This document shows positions 26,719 through 35,584 of a stretch of DNA of 59,760 bases, one piece after another. Made by a program: the position numbers and the translations under genes. The stretch is taken from contig JAZKFV010000009.1 of assembly GCA_040386195.1 (NCBI GenBank), positions 1 through 59,760 on the forward strand. The letters run 5' to 3'. This DNA comes from JAJTCH01 sp040386195. Its GTDB lineage: Bacteria > Pseudomonadota > Alphaproteobacteria > Rickettsiales > UBA1997. The notes below the pieces were generated by a model. That model was not told the DNA's origin, did not search any database, and saw only the letters and a program-made list of their open reading frames with translations. Numbering within the stretch: the first letter of the stretch is position 1; each line of letters begins with the position of its first letter.

Positions 26719-26963
26719 TTGCAGCTATGACAGTTTCTATCTTTAAAAGTTAAGTTTTCTCCATCAAAATTTACATCCCATCTGGCATTCTGTTCGTCTT
26801 TAAAAAAGGCTGATTCACCTGATTTTAAACTATCAATTTTCTGCCAATTTTCTGGGTGGATGGCAACTGAAAAATCTATTCCTACCGAGATTCTTCTAAA
26901 AATTCCCCAGTCATAGTTTTCTTTGGTAATTTCAATTTTATTGCTTCGATTTAAGTTGGTCAT
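26652..26963 (-). pseudogene. Hypothetical protein gene truncated by IS200 copy 1
   Basis: The frame gives 103 residues: MTNLNRSNKIEITKENYDW, HPENWQKIDSLKSGESAFF, then DRNCHSCKA. The last 20 or so codons, after position 26718, read into the right end of the IS200 copy and end with its sequence. The original C-terminus is therefore lost. I do not recognise the family. The N-terminal part looks like real coding sequence with an ATG start. Confidence 0.55.
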
Positions 26964-27195
26964 TTTCTTGTTATTTTTTATTGATAAAATAGCTCTAAAG
27001 CCTTTTATATCATATCTTTAAAGCTGTTTGCAGTCAACTTAAATGATGCTTTTTATTCAAGAAAATCAGCAATTTTAATGCTGAATTTGAGGCTCGTTGC
27101 AACCGTTAAAAAATCTTCATCATTCCACTTGATAAGTAATTTAATTCAAGCACTCATTGGGTTTGCAACATTTATTAATTTTTTTGAACAAACCA

Positions 27196-27516
27196 ATGAA
27201 CAGATTAATTTATAAAGGATTTATCGAGGATGTTAGAAATGAAAAATGTAGTGATCAGGAAATTGAAAAACTGATCAATGTTTTTGAAGAGGCAGTCAAA
27301 TCAATGTCCTCAACGTTAGCCAAAAAATCATTTTACGATTTGAAGGATTTTAAAGAAACAGAGTGCGCTGGCATTAATCTTTTTACTCTGACTCTCGAAC
27401 GCGAACCAATCAAAAATTATGAAAAATACACCGGCTATTTTGAATACGGTAAAAAGAACCTAAAAGTCGTTGCAACGCGCGGTGAATTTACAGCGGTAAT
27501 ATTGAGTTCAGATTAA
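27196..27516 (+). CDS. Small hypothetical protein
   Basis: The frame is open from 27157. I favour the ATG at 27196 (MNRLIYKGFIEDVRNEKC), giving 106 residues. The protein is charged, with a helical middle (EKLINVFEEAVKSMSSTLA) and a beta-like end (YFEYGKKNLKVVATRGEF). No signal or membrane segment is seen and I do not recognise a family. It converges with the DUF4268 gene with four bases of overlap. Confidence 0.6.
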   Translation: MNRLIYKGFIEDVRNEKCSDQEIEKLINVFEEAVKSMSSTLAKKSFYDLKDFKETECAGINLFTLTLEREPIKNYEKYTGYFEYGKKNLKVVATRGEFTAVILSSD

Positions 27517-28457
27517 AGGTTTCTAATTCTTTGCCTAAAAACAGAATCAAATTTTTCCAAAGTATTTTTTATCCACTCCTGCTGCACAGATCTGTCTTTC
27601 TCATCAGCGATGTTGCCATTTTTAAATAGCGCAACTTTTGACTGAGTTTTTTCAGGATTTTCCTTCCACTCTAAAGCACATTCCATTTCCCTCTCAATTG
27701 ATTCCTGATCTTTCAAAAGAAGCTGATAAAACGCCTTTGCCCCATCTTTATCTGTAATCACAAGCTCAACACCAATTTTATTTTCACGGGTGTTTAAAAG
27801 TGTGTTTAAATGAAAACCACTGCGACCAATTGTAAAAGTTAGCCAATGCTTCGGGCTTGGCGTTTGAGGACGCACCTTTGATCTTGCTTCATCAAGATAA
27901 TCAATTAATTCCAACCAATAGCGATATTGCAATTTTTTGGTTTCAGAAGTGGTTTGATTTTCAATTTCTTTTGCAGCATCAGAAACTGTTTTGCTCCAGT
28001 TATTTGGTTTGGAAATCACATTGAATTTTGGGGCGGCTGGTGAATTGCCAATTTTCCACAACTCAACTTCTAAACCAAAGAAATGGAATTTTGCATCCGT
28101 TATTTCATTAAGCCAATCAAGTGCAGCACGATGTTCTTCAGTAAATTTTGCCGCAACCCAAACAATAGTGACCGATTGTAATCCAGCGGCGTAAGTTAAA
28201 AGCTGACCAAGATGTTTGTGATTGGTTTTTTCGATTTGGTTTTCTATTAATACCCATGAATCATCTGCGGTATTTTTACACAAAATATCAGCTCTAAACG
28301 GCCCAACATTTTTCTCTTGAGCTTCCAATTCCAACTCAATTCCGATTGATTCTCCAAGCATCTCTAAATTTTCCTCACGTGCAAGCCACGGCGTAAAGTC
28401 CTGTGCTTCATTTTTCCATATTTGGTCTAAATCGACTTTTTCTAATTTTCCTAACAT
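27513..28457 (-). CDS. DUF4268 domain protein with PD-(D/E)XK-like N-terminal part
   Basis: This 314-residue protein has an N-terminal region like restriction-type nucleases: EAQEKNVGPFRADILC followed by SWVLIENQIEKTNHKHLGQL, with E-x-Q in place of the classical E-x-K. The C-terminal half from about residue 170 (YRYWLELIDYLDE, PKHWLTFTIGRSGFHL, GVELVITDKDGAKAFYQLL) matches DUF4268. Such genes are common in accessory regions and may act in defence or DNA maintenance. The function is not established. It lies directly before the ABC gene of the lipid cluster but with different codon use. Confidence 0.75.
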   Translation of the reverse strand: MLGKLEKVDLDQIWKNEAQDFTPWLAREENLEMLGESIGIELELEAQEKNVGPFRADILCKNTADDSWVLIENQIEKTNHKHLGQLLTYAAGLQSVTIVWVAAKFTEEHRAALDWLNEITDAKFHFFGLEVELWKIGNSPAAPKFNVISKPNNWSKTVSDAAKEIENQTTSETKKLQYRYWLELIDYLDEARSKVRPQTPSPKHWLTFTIGRSGFHLNTLLNTRENKIGVELVITDKDGAKAFYQLLLKDQESIEREMECALEWKENPEKTQSKVALFKNGNIADEKDRSVQQEWIKNTLEKFDSVFRQRIRNL

Positions 28458-28490
28458 GATTTATAACTAGGAATTCGATTGCCACTTTAA

Positions 28491-29189
28491 TTACTTATCA
28501 TCCGCTTCAACAGATATAACGCCATCTTTCATAAAAAAACTTCTGTCTGTATAGGATGAAAGTAATGGATTATGTGTTACAATAATCATTGTCATATCAT
28601 AATCAGATTGTAATTCTTTCATTAATTTCATTACATTATTTCCATTATTTTCATCCAGGTTTCCCGTAGGTTCATCTGCTAAGAAAACAGGAGGTTTTTT
28701 TACAGCAGCTCTAGCAATAGCAACCCTTTGTTGTTCTCCACCAGAAAGCTGAGTAGGAAATTGGTGTGCTTTATTAGATAATCCTACATAATCAAGCATT
28801 GCCATAGCATCACTAATGTCTTTTTTTTTCACAGATCTTTGAGCTTCGATAGAGGTTAGAACATTTTCTAGAGCAGTTAGAGATGATATTAAATTGTGGA
28901 ATTGAAAAACAAAACCTATGTTATCTCTGCGGAATTTTGTTAACTCTGATTGATTCATAGTTGAAAGATCTTGATTGCAAACCTTTACTTTTCCTGAGCT
29001 TACTGTGTCAATACCTCCAATTATGTTTAGTAGCGTTGATTTACCAGACCCTGAAACGCCTCGTATATCAACCATTTCTTTTTTTTGTACATCAAAAGAT
29101 ATTCCCTTCAGAACTGTTTCTGAAGTTTTTTCAGAATTATAAGATTTAAATACTGATGACAGCGATATAATTGATTCTTTTTTTTCCAT
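28491..29189 (-). CDS. ABC transporter ATP-binding subunit, LolD/MacB-like
   Basis: This 232-residue ATPase has Walker A GVSGSGKST near residue 41, Q-loop FVFQFHNLISS, signature QLSGGEQQRVAIARA, Walker B VFLADEPTGNLD and H-loop VTHNP. This is the LolD/MacB/FtsE class, which works with FtsX-type permeases. The matching permease is in the opposite arm of the cluster (37035-39392). It is the last gene of the minus-strand operon, 17 bp behind the N-acyltransferase gene. Confidence 0.92.
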   Translation of the reverse strand: MEKKESIISLSSVFKSYNSEKTSETVLKGISFDVQKKEMVDIRGVSGSGKSTLLNIIGGIDTVSSGKVKVCNQDLSTMNQSELTKFRRDNIGFVFQFHNLISSLTALENVLTSIEAQRSVKKKDISDAMAMLDYVGLSNKAHQFPTQLSGGEQQRVAIARAAVKKPPVFLADEPTGNLDENNGNNVMKLMKELQSDYDMTMIIVTHNPLLSSYTDRSFFMKDGVISVEADDK

Positions 29190-29206
29190 TTTTCAATAAG
29201 TTATTA

Positions 29207-30337
29207 TTATATTTTTTTCTCCAGCACTACATAAGTCCTCTCTTTTGCCATTCCTGAGTTTTTAGCCAGAACCCAACTATTTGGATTTCTATCATCTATC
29301 CACATCGTACTAGTTTCTCTTAGATTTCGAGCTATTTTTACTATTTCATTTCCTAACATCCTTCCCAAGCCACTACCTTGCAAACTTGGTTCCGTTCCTA
29401 TTAAAGCTATTACGGATGAATTAATATTATTAATAAATTTTTTATAAAAAAACGGCAACATCATTCTTTTTAATCCTTTAAAATAACAGAAAAATTCATT
29501 TAAATCTGGCACCATCACAACAAATGCACAGGCAATATTATCCTTCTCAATAATACGAATAAAATTTGGATTTACAAGTTTTAAAAGTGGAGAAATTTGG
29601 AATTCAAAAGATTCTCTGGAAATGCCAACTATCTCATGATTGTCATAAAAAGACTTGTTAAACAAATTTCTAATAATCTCTATTTCACTTTTAATTTTCT
29701 TTTTATCCATAGATCTAACGTAAAAATTATGTTTTTTCTTAAGTTTTTGACTATATTTTTCAAGAAAATCTGTATAGGATTTATTATAGTAAGAAGATTT
29801 TACATTATATGTGCTAGCTGTGAATGATTCCTTAAAGCCATATTTTTTACATAAATCAGGATAATATTTTTTTGTATAAGGTTGGAGAAATTTTGGTTGT
29901 TCATTAAAATTTGTTGTTAAAAACCCAACTTCTTGTGTACTACAATAACTATATGGTCCCTTTATATTAGTAACAGCATCCTGATCTTTTGCCCATAGAA
30001 TAGCTCTGTCCATCATTGCTTTTACAACTCTATAATCATTTATGCACTCAAAATGACCAAAAAAGGCAGTTTTAGTATTATATTTAATGTTATATTCCTG
30101 ATGTATAGTAACTGAAACCCTTCCTGTAATTTCTTTTTCCAAGATAACAATAAAATGCTCTATAATAGCCTCTTTGAAAAAAGGGTTTTTAGTTCTTGAT
30201 ATTGATTTCATCAGTTCTGATTTTGGCAAAGAAACCCAGCAAGAATCACCCTTGTACAAATCAAAAGGGAAACTAATAAACTGACGTTCTTGCTTCCGAG
30301 TTTTAACTATAATTACCTCTATATTTTCATTAGTCAT
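29207..30337 (-). CDS. GNAT-fold N-acyltransferase of the bacterial ceramide synthase type
   Basis: This protein of 376 residues starts at the ATG at 30337, which overlaps the previous stop by 8 bp. An N-terminal module carries ISFPFDLYKGDSCWVSLP, KNPFFKEA, FGHFECINDYRVVKA and IKGPYSY, then YYPDLCKKYGF. This pattern is familiar from the family that includes Caulobacter bCerS, which N-acylates a sphingoid base with acyl-CoA. A C-terminal GNAT fold has EPSLQGSGLGRMLGNEIV. I infer that it acylates the amine made by the upstream fusion enzyme. Sequence alone does not prove the substrate, and many members of the family are uncharacterised. Confidence 0.75.
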   Translation of the reverse strand: MTNENIEVIIVKTRKQERQFISFPFDLYKGDSCWVSLPKSELMKSISRTKNPFFKEAIIEHFIVILEKEITGRVSVTIHQEYNIKYNTKTAFFGHFECINDYRVVKAMMDRAILWAKDQDAVTNIKGPYSYCSTQEVGFLTTNFNEQPKFLQPYTKKYYPDLCKKYGFKESFTASTYNVKSSYYNKSYTDFLEKYSQKLKKKHNFYVRSMDKKKIKSEIEIIRNLFNKSFYDNHEIVGISRESFEFQISPLLKLVNPNFIRIIEKDNIACAFVVMVPDLNEFFCYFKGLKRMMLPFFYKKFINNINSSVIALIGTEPSLQGSGLGRMLGNEIVKIARNLRETSTMWIDDRNPNSWVLAKNSGMAKERTYVVLEKKI

Positions 30338-32924
30338 AAAAATACTTTTTGAAGTTATTGATTTTATCTTCAGGAATTGGTCTATCAAAACTACTATAGC
30401 TAGCTAATTTAAAATTGTGCTTTTTGGCTAAAGCAGAAATAGTTAATATTTCATCATCCTTAATATTAAATCCTAAGCTAAAATTTTTGTTTATACCGTC
30501 TAGTGATAGCATCATGGTTTCTGCCATACAGGCATAACACAAATTTTCAGAAATGCCATATTTCCCCCCTAATAATGGTTTACCTGGGGCCTCAATGATT
30601 CCTCCATCTATCACCAATATATCGTCCCTTAATTTAGTAACTTGATTCATAACATTAGCTGGTCTTGATAAATCAAATACTATTGCTCCTTTTTTTAGAT
30701 ATTGTGGGTCAACAAATTTAGATGCGTTGTTGGTTGCAATCACAACAATATCAGCTTCCTTTATTGAATTATTATAATTACTTGAAAAGTTTATTTTAAA
30801 ACTCTCATTCTTTCTGTTAACAATATCAGCGGTATACTCATTTATATTATATTTTTTTGCTCGATATTCTTTTAACAAAACCTCTCCTAAGCTATTGGGA
30901 GCTATAGAATCTATTTCTAAGTTTTCCAGATATAGTATCGACTCTTTTAAGGTTTTAGCAAACCTTATTGTATTTATATCTTTGCTTGATGGATTTCCTA
31001 TTAATGTCATATTTTGAATTTTTGGCAATAAGGATTTTACTACTGCAGAACCTATACTCCCAACTGCACCAATAATTGCTACATGAAGTTTTGCTATATC
31101 AATATCAAGTTGACTTGATAGATTGTGAATTGCCTCACAGACACTTAACATGGTATATGTATTACCAGTTGTTATATTAACGCCACGATCAACCATAGTT
31201 GTTCCTCCAAGTGTTACAATTGAAGTATATCCACCTAATCCAACTATTGTTGCACCAGACTGCTTTGCCATATCAATAGTCTTGCCTATAAGTTCATTCA
31301 CATACTCTTTGTCCATACTCACTAATTGCTCAGCAGAGTGAGGTATCATATAAAAATCTCCATAAGCTTTTTGCTTTGTCGGAGACTCAATAACTACAGA
31401 AGAAACATAAAAAGGATCAAAATTATAAGATAGTTTTTCTTCCATTTTTCTGAGGGCTTTATCGGAAAAATTACATAAACTCTCATCAAACTCTTTAAAG
31501 CTATTTCTGTCAAGAGGGTGAACGATAAACGCAAAATGATTAGACTTTTTAGGGAGGTTTGGGATTATTAACCTTCTATTAATTGGTTTTGAATCACAAG
31601 TCTTACCCTGAACTATGTGAGAAAGCAATTTTCCGGTGTTTCCCTCAGAAAGATGCATTAGAGACTCTTCCAATCCGGATATAAAAGCGTCACATTGTTC
31701 TTTAGTGGTTGTCAAAGGAGGCTCTATTCTTAAAACATTTAAACTATTCAAGGTTGGGGCAACCCTTATTTTATGTATATTTAAAAGGTAGCTAGCTAAA
31801 ATGGGCAGTATATTTTTTTGCTCTGCCAAGATTCCTAAAAAAGATCCAAAACTTAAATCAAATGTAGATCTATCAATTGAAAATTCTATACCCAATAAAA
31901 AACCTTCACCCCTCACTTCCTTTATAATATTTTTGTATTTTGCCGCCATCTTTTCTAACTCACTCTTCAAGTAAAATCCCGTTTCCTTAACATGCCTAAT
32001 AAGATCTTTTTCAGGATTTAATAATAAATCTAAAACTTTATTACCAACCCCACAAGCTATCGTGTTACCGGCAAAAGTAGAAGAGTGTTTTAGGGCAAAG
32101 TCTGAGGAATATGAGGCATCACTTAAAATGCAGGCTCCTATGGGAATCATTCCTCCTCCCAATGCTTTAGCTAAAACCAAGCAATCTGGATTTACGCCAA
32201 ATTTCTCAAATGCAAACAAATATCCTGTTCTTCCGAGACCAGTTTGTACTTCATCCAAAATAAATAGAACTCCATATTTTTTACATAATTCTTGTACTTT
32301 TTTTAAGTACCCATTGGAAGGAACATTGACACCACCTTCTCCTTGGATGGGTTCTAATATTATTGCTGCATATTTGCAGGGATTTTTTCTAAGGAGATTT
32401 TCTATTTCATCTATGTTGTCATATTGAACAAATTCAAATCCTGGCACAGGAGCATTAAATACTTGCTGAAAATTATCTGATCCTGTTGCAGATAAAGCCC
32501 CTAATGTTTTGCCATGAAAACTTCTTTTAGTGGATATTATTCCTTTTCTTCCAGTAGCCGCCCAACACGCTTTAATCGCTGCCTCAACTGCTTCCGCTCC
32601 ACTATTTTGAAAAGTTACATATTTCAGGTTATCGGGAGTGATATCAATTAAATTCTTTGCTAATTTACCGGCCTCTTCTAAGCAAGAAGGTTGCACGAAG
32701 TTTGGTCTTTTTGATACTATAATGTTGTTTATTTCGTTGGAAATTTCTTGTGGACTATGTCCAAATGGAAGAGCTCCGTAGGCTCCAATAAAATCCATAT
32801 ATTTTATTCCTTCCTTATCTTCAAGATATATCCCATCTCCTTTAACAAAAGTTTTGTCAAGATTTAGAGATTCTAAAAGAGATCCAAGATCTGGATTAAC
32901 AAATTTTGTATAATTACTTTTCAT
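30330..32924 (-). CDS. Fusion of class III aminotransferase and acyl-ACP reductase (AAR-like)
   Basis: This 864-residue protein has two enzymes in one chain. Residues 1-430 are a class III PLP aminotransferase: FQNSGAEAVEAAIKA, RSFHGKTLGALSATG, ILEPIQGEGG, LDEVQTGLGRTG with Asp224, and the PLP lysine K253 in LAKALGGGMIP. Residues 455-850 resemble cyanobacterial long-chain acyl-ACP reductase: GLGGYTSI near 562, TTGNTYTM, the nucleotide loop GAVGSIGSAV (619-628), VIDGGIIEAPG, and CYACMAETM whose C799 aligns with the acyl-enzyme Cys. The combination would reduce an acyl-ACP to an aldehyde and aminate it. Tambjamine TamH has a comparable aminotransferase-reductase logic. Gene overlaps on both sides show tight coupling. 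Confidence 0.88.
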   Translation of the reverse strand: MKSNYTKFVNPDLGSLLESLNLDKTFVKGDGIYLEDKEGIKYMDFIGAYGALPFGHSPQEISNEINNIIVSKRPNFVQPSCLEEAGKLAKNLIDITPDNLKYVTFQNSGAEAVEAAIKACWAATGRKGIISTKRSFHGKTLGALSATGSDNFQQVFNAPVPGFEFVQYDNIDEIENLLRKNPCKYAAIILEPIQGEGGVNVPSNGYLKKVQELCKKYGVLFILDEVQTGLGRTGYLFAFEKFGVNPDCLVLAKALGGGMIPIGACILSDASYSSDFALKHSSTFAGNTIACGVGNKVLDLLLNPEKDLIRHVKETGFYLKSELEKMAAKYKNIIKEVRGEGFLLGIEFSIDRSTFDLSFGSFLGILAEQKNILPILASYLLNIHKIRVAPTLNSLNVLRIEPPLTTTKEQCDAFISGLEESLMHLSEGNTGKLLSHIVQGKTCDSKPINRRLIIPNLPKKSNHFAFIVHPLDRNSFKEFDESLCNFSDKALRKMEEKLSYNFDPFYVSSVVIESPTKQKAYGDFYMIPHSAEQLVSMDKEYVNELIGKTIDMAKQSGATIVGLGGYTSIVTLGGTTMVDRGVNITTGNTYTMLSVCEAIHNLSSQLDIDIAKLHVAIIGAVGSIGSAVVKSLLPKIQNMTLIGNPSSKDINTIRFAKTLKESILYLENLEIDSIAPNSLGEVLLKEYRAKKYNINEYTADIVNRKNESFKINFSSNYNNSIKEADIVVIATNNASKFVDPQYLKKGAIVFDLSRPANVMNQVTKLRDDILVIDGGIIEAPGKPLLGGKYGISENLCYACMAETMMLSLDGINKNFSLGFNIKDDEILTISALAKKHNFKLASYSSFDRPIPEDKINNFKKYFYD

Positions 32925-33921
32925 TATTTTTGTGATAAATTAATCTTTTAAGAGAATCAAATAAGCTTTTTGCACTGCATTTCTGATAAAAAGAGTCATA
33001 AAGCAAGGAATTGGCAAGAATACGATGTAGCTTTGATAGATTATGATATGGAATACTTTGGTACATATGGTGTAGAGCATGAAATCTCAACCCTATTGGA
33101 GCCCATAAAAATGCAAACATTCCATGGTCATGATTTATAGAGTCATTGACCTGACCAACAATATTAGTGTTTTGATTTAGATTGTACCTATGGGCAACTA
33201 AGGTTCTTAAAGAATTAATAAATAAAATAAAAACAACAACAAAATAGATGTAAATAATTATATTTAATGCTATGTACTTGTACAATACGGCAAAAGAGAC
33301 AAGTGTTAAATAAATAAAGCATAATGATTCTTGAATCCTATTATTAAGTAGCAATTTTTTATTATTTGTAGTTTTGTGCCTATATAGTGGATTGATAGCA
33401 AGAGAAGAAAATCTTTCATCTACTACCAATCTAACTCTGTTAAAAAAGTAACTAAGAAATGTTAGTAATGTAAAACGAAGATATAATAGAAACGGCAGAA
33501 CGAAAGGATGTAGCATAAACAATATAAATTGCCTCTTATTATAAGATACAAAAGGAAGATATTCGGGATCGTTAATTGTAGAATAGCATTTGCCATGATG
33601 TTGTAAATGGCATTTATACATAAAGGTAGGGATTAGAAAAGGAATTCCGCAAGTAATATTCCAAAAGCTACTGAAGCCAGGTACATAACTAGATTTAGTA
33701 AAGTGAACTATTTCATGTATAAAAATCAGAGATCGGTAAAGAAAAATTACCGAGATGCTGAACGCAAAAAGTTTTAAAGTTGTTGCATCACTTTTATAAT
33801 ATAAAAATACACTAATAAGAAATAATGACAAAGAGATCGAATGGTCGAGCCAATACAACAGGTAATTGTGTTTATAAAGTTTTTTATCAGAAATCTTTGG
33901 GATATTAATTTTACTCATCAT
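32914..33921 (-). CDS. Membrane fatty acid desaturase/hydroxylase
   Basis: This 335-residue integral membrane diiron enzyme has the histidine boxes HEIVH (69-73), HLQHH (105-109) and HALHH (281-285), plus H244 in VAHRY. Hydrophobic segments separate them (LLYWLDHSISLSLFLISVF, FIYLTLVSFAVLYKY, IIIYIYFVVVFILFI). It would introduce a double bond or a hydroxyl into an acyl chain or lipid. The start overlaps the end of the preceding gene (ATGA), and its stop overlaps the fusion gene start by 11 bp, so it is part of one translation-coupled operon. Confidence 0.88.
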   Translation of the reverse strand: MMSKINIPKISDKKLYKHNYLLYWLDHSISLSLFLISVFLYYKSDATTLKLFAFSISVIFLYRSLIFIHEIVHFTKSSYVPGFSSFWNITCGIPFLIPTFMYKCHLQHHGKCYSTINDPEYLPFVSYNKRQFILFMLHPFVLPFLLYLRFTLLTFLSYFFNRVRLVVDERFSSLAINPLYRHKTTNNKKLLLNNRIQESLCFIYLTLVSFAVLYKYIALNIIIYIYFVVVFILFINSLRTLVAHRYNLNQNTNIVGQVNDSINHDHGMFAFLWAPIGLRFHALHHMYQSIPYHNLSKLHRILANSLLYDSFYQKCSAKSLFDSLKRLIYHKNNEK

Positions 33922-34904
33922 ACATTAACCTTTTTTCTTCTCCATATGACACCATCCATATAAAAGTGATGAAGTACAATAATCAGTGGAATAGCACCAC
34001 TAAACATAAGTTCTGATGATGATACAAAAATTCCACAAATCATTAACCCAGCAAAATAAGTGAGCAAATCTTTTTTTGTAATAATTCTAATCCTTAATTT
34101 ATCAGTATTTTCTTTTTGCCTTCTTTGTTGATAATTAAAGCATATAAAATGATATTGTAGTGCATGCATTGAGGTGGCAATTAAAATCAAGGCGTACAGA
34201 TCTTGCGTGTAAAGATATCCTATATTATAGGTGCTTACAGTCAGTAAATTCATCACAATTACTATTAGTGGCAACTGTTTCTTTGAAAGTGATAATTTTT
34301 TTTGTTCTAGAAAAAACAGAAATAAAAACATAAAAAATAATGCATACAAAACATAGGAGGATTCTATTGGTAAATTCGGAGTAGGGATCACTAAATTTGA
34401 AAAAGGAAGTTGCTTTTCAAAAACACTATAATTTCCAAAGCGTAACCCTGTATCAGATACTCTATATATTATTGGAGATAAACATCCAAAAAGTAATGTC
34501 ATTATACAAAGAAAAATAGAGTCGCTATACCCATTTTTTTTTGCATAAATTTTTGATATACCATAATTTTGTTTAAATACATGATACGGTTGCCAATAAA
34601 CCCAAACCATTGCAAGTAACCATAACTGATTCCTGGTTATAAAGAATAAAGCCGTAATGCTTATTAAAAAAAGTGAGGTTAAAAACTTTTCCCTATATAA
34701 ACTAAACTCCCCCTTATTAGACAAGATTCTTGCGTATGTATGCAAAACATGAGGAATATCTATTAGTGCTGCAAAAAGAACTGCCACAACCATAAACCCA
34801 AAACCATAATAGGATGTAAAAAATATAGTCGTTGCAATGATCATTCCAAATAGAACAATACCTGTGAAATCAAGTTTTTTATTAACTAAATATTGTGAAT
34901 TCAT
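33918..34904 (-). CDS. Polytopic membrane protein with conserved-looking histidines, unknown function
   Basis: This 328-residue protein has about eight membrane segments (IVLFGMIIATTIFFTSYYGF, VVAVLFAALIDIPHVLH, SYVLYALFFMFLFLFFLEQ and others). Histidines recur at membrane edges: IPHVLHTY, QPYHVFKQNYG, MHALQYHFICF and VLHHFYMDGVIWR. This spacing suggests a metal site as in membrane oxygenases or desaturase-like enzymes, but I do not recognise the family. It sits between the SRPBCC gene and the desaturase and overlaps the latter by four bases. Confidence 0.78.
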   Translation of the reverse strand: MNSQYLVNKKLDFTGIVLFGMIIATTIFFTSYYGFGFMVVAVLFAALIDIPHVLHTYARILSNKGEFSLYREKFLTSLFLISITALFFITRNQLWLLAMVWVYWQPYHVFKQNYGISKIYAKKNGYSDSIFLCIMTLLFGCLSPIIYRVSDTGLRFGNYSVFEKQLPFSNLVIPTPNLPIESSYVLYALFFMFLFLFFLEQKKLSLSKKQLPLIVIVMNLLTVSTYNIGYLYTQDLYALILIATSMHALQYHFICFNYQQRRQKENTDKLRIRIITKKDLLTYFAGLMICGIFVSSSELMFSGAIPLIIVLHHFYMDGVIWRRKKVNV

Positions 34905-34923
34905 AACTTACTATTAATATTTT

Positions 34924-35547
34924 TTATAGCTTAGATCTTAATGTTGTTGATTTATTAATACTTGATGCAGAATTGACTGAGGGAGTATTTGAAGGTTTAT
35001 TGTCTGATATAGATTTTACTTGATCATTACTAACTGTAGATGATTTTTCTTCTTTACTTACCTTTTTTTCTTTTTCTCCTAGTAATTCAGCCATTTTTAG
35101 ATGTCTGTGATCAAAGATTTTCTGTACTTGACCTTTTAAAATATAGTCATCAATTATTTTATATCCAAAAGAAAACTCTAGATCATCAGTATATCTAGTT
35201 CCACCATTACCATCTGGCTCACATATGTGTCTATGGCGCCAAAAAGTTAAAGGACCTTTTACAAGTTGGTCTGCATAATGATATCTATTTTCTTCTTCAT
35301 TTTCACTGTATTCTACAATTCTTACATCCCATCTCATTGGTATAAATCCCCAAACCCAATGCCTAAAAGAAAACTCTTCATTTGGTTTTATTATGAAGTC
35401 TTCAGGTTTCTTTGTGGAATCTACTGGGGTTATGGGATCTGGAAAAATTGCTTGAAAATTCTTACCCTCAAGACAAAACTCAAATACCTCTCTTGGGCTT
35501 TGGGTAAAATGACTTACTTTTTTTAAAGATGCATTATCATTAGACAT
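34924..35547 (-). CDS. SRPBCC (START-like) ligand-binding protein
   Basis: This 207-residue protein has an SRPBCC fold: VSHFTQSPREVFEFCLEGKN, FSFRHWVWGFIPMRWDVRI, LVKGPLTFWRHRHICEP, TRYTDDLEFSFGY and a C-terminal helix QKIFDHRHLKMAELLG. Such proteins bind lipids or polyketides in a deep cavity. The last 50 residues are Ser/Lys/Asn-rich and probably disordered. It is the first gene of the minus-strand operon. I infer that it binds or presents a hydrophobic intermediate. No signal peptide is seen. Confidence 0.8.
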   Translation of the reverse strand: MSNDNASLKKVSHFTQSPREVFEFCLEGKNFQAIFPDPITPVDSTKKPEDFIIKPNEEFSFRHWVWGFIPMRWDVRIVEYSENEEENRYHYADQLVKGPLTFWRHRHICEPDGNGGTRYTDDLEFSFGYKIIDDYILKGQVQKIFDHRHLKMAELLGEKEKKVSKEEKSSTVSNDQVKSISDNKPSNTPSVNSASSINKSTTLRSKL

Positions 35548-35584
35548 AATTGATTTATCTTAAATTAGGTAAAGATTTCATTTT

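Noticed and set aside
30334..30388. Longer start for the GNAT gene at 30388
   Set aside because: It would overlap the fusion gene by 59 bp. The ATG at 30337 gives a standard short coupling overlap and the family-like N-terminus.
32062..32427. Plus-strand open frame inside the aminotransferase gene
   Set aside because: It is a shadow of the strongly supported minus-strand gene.
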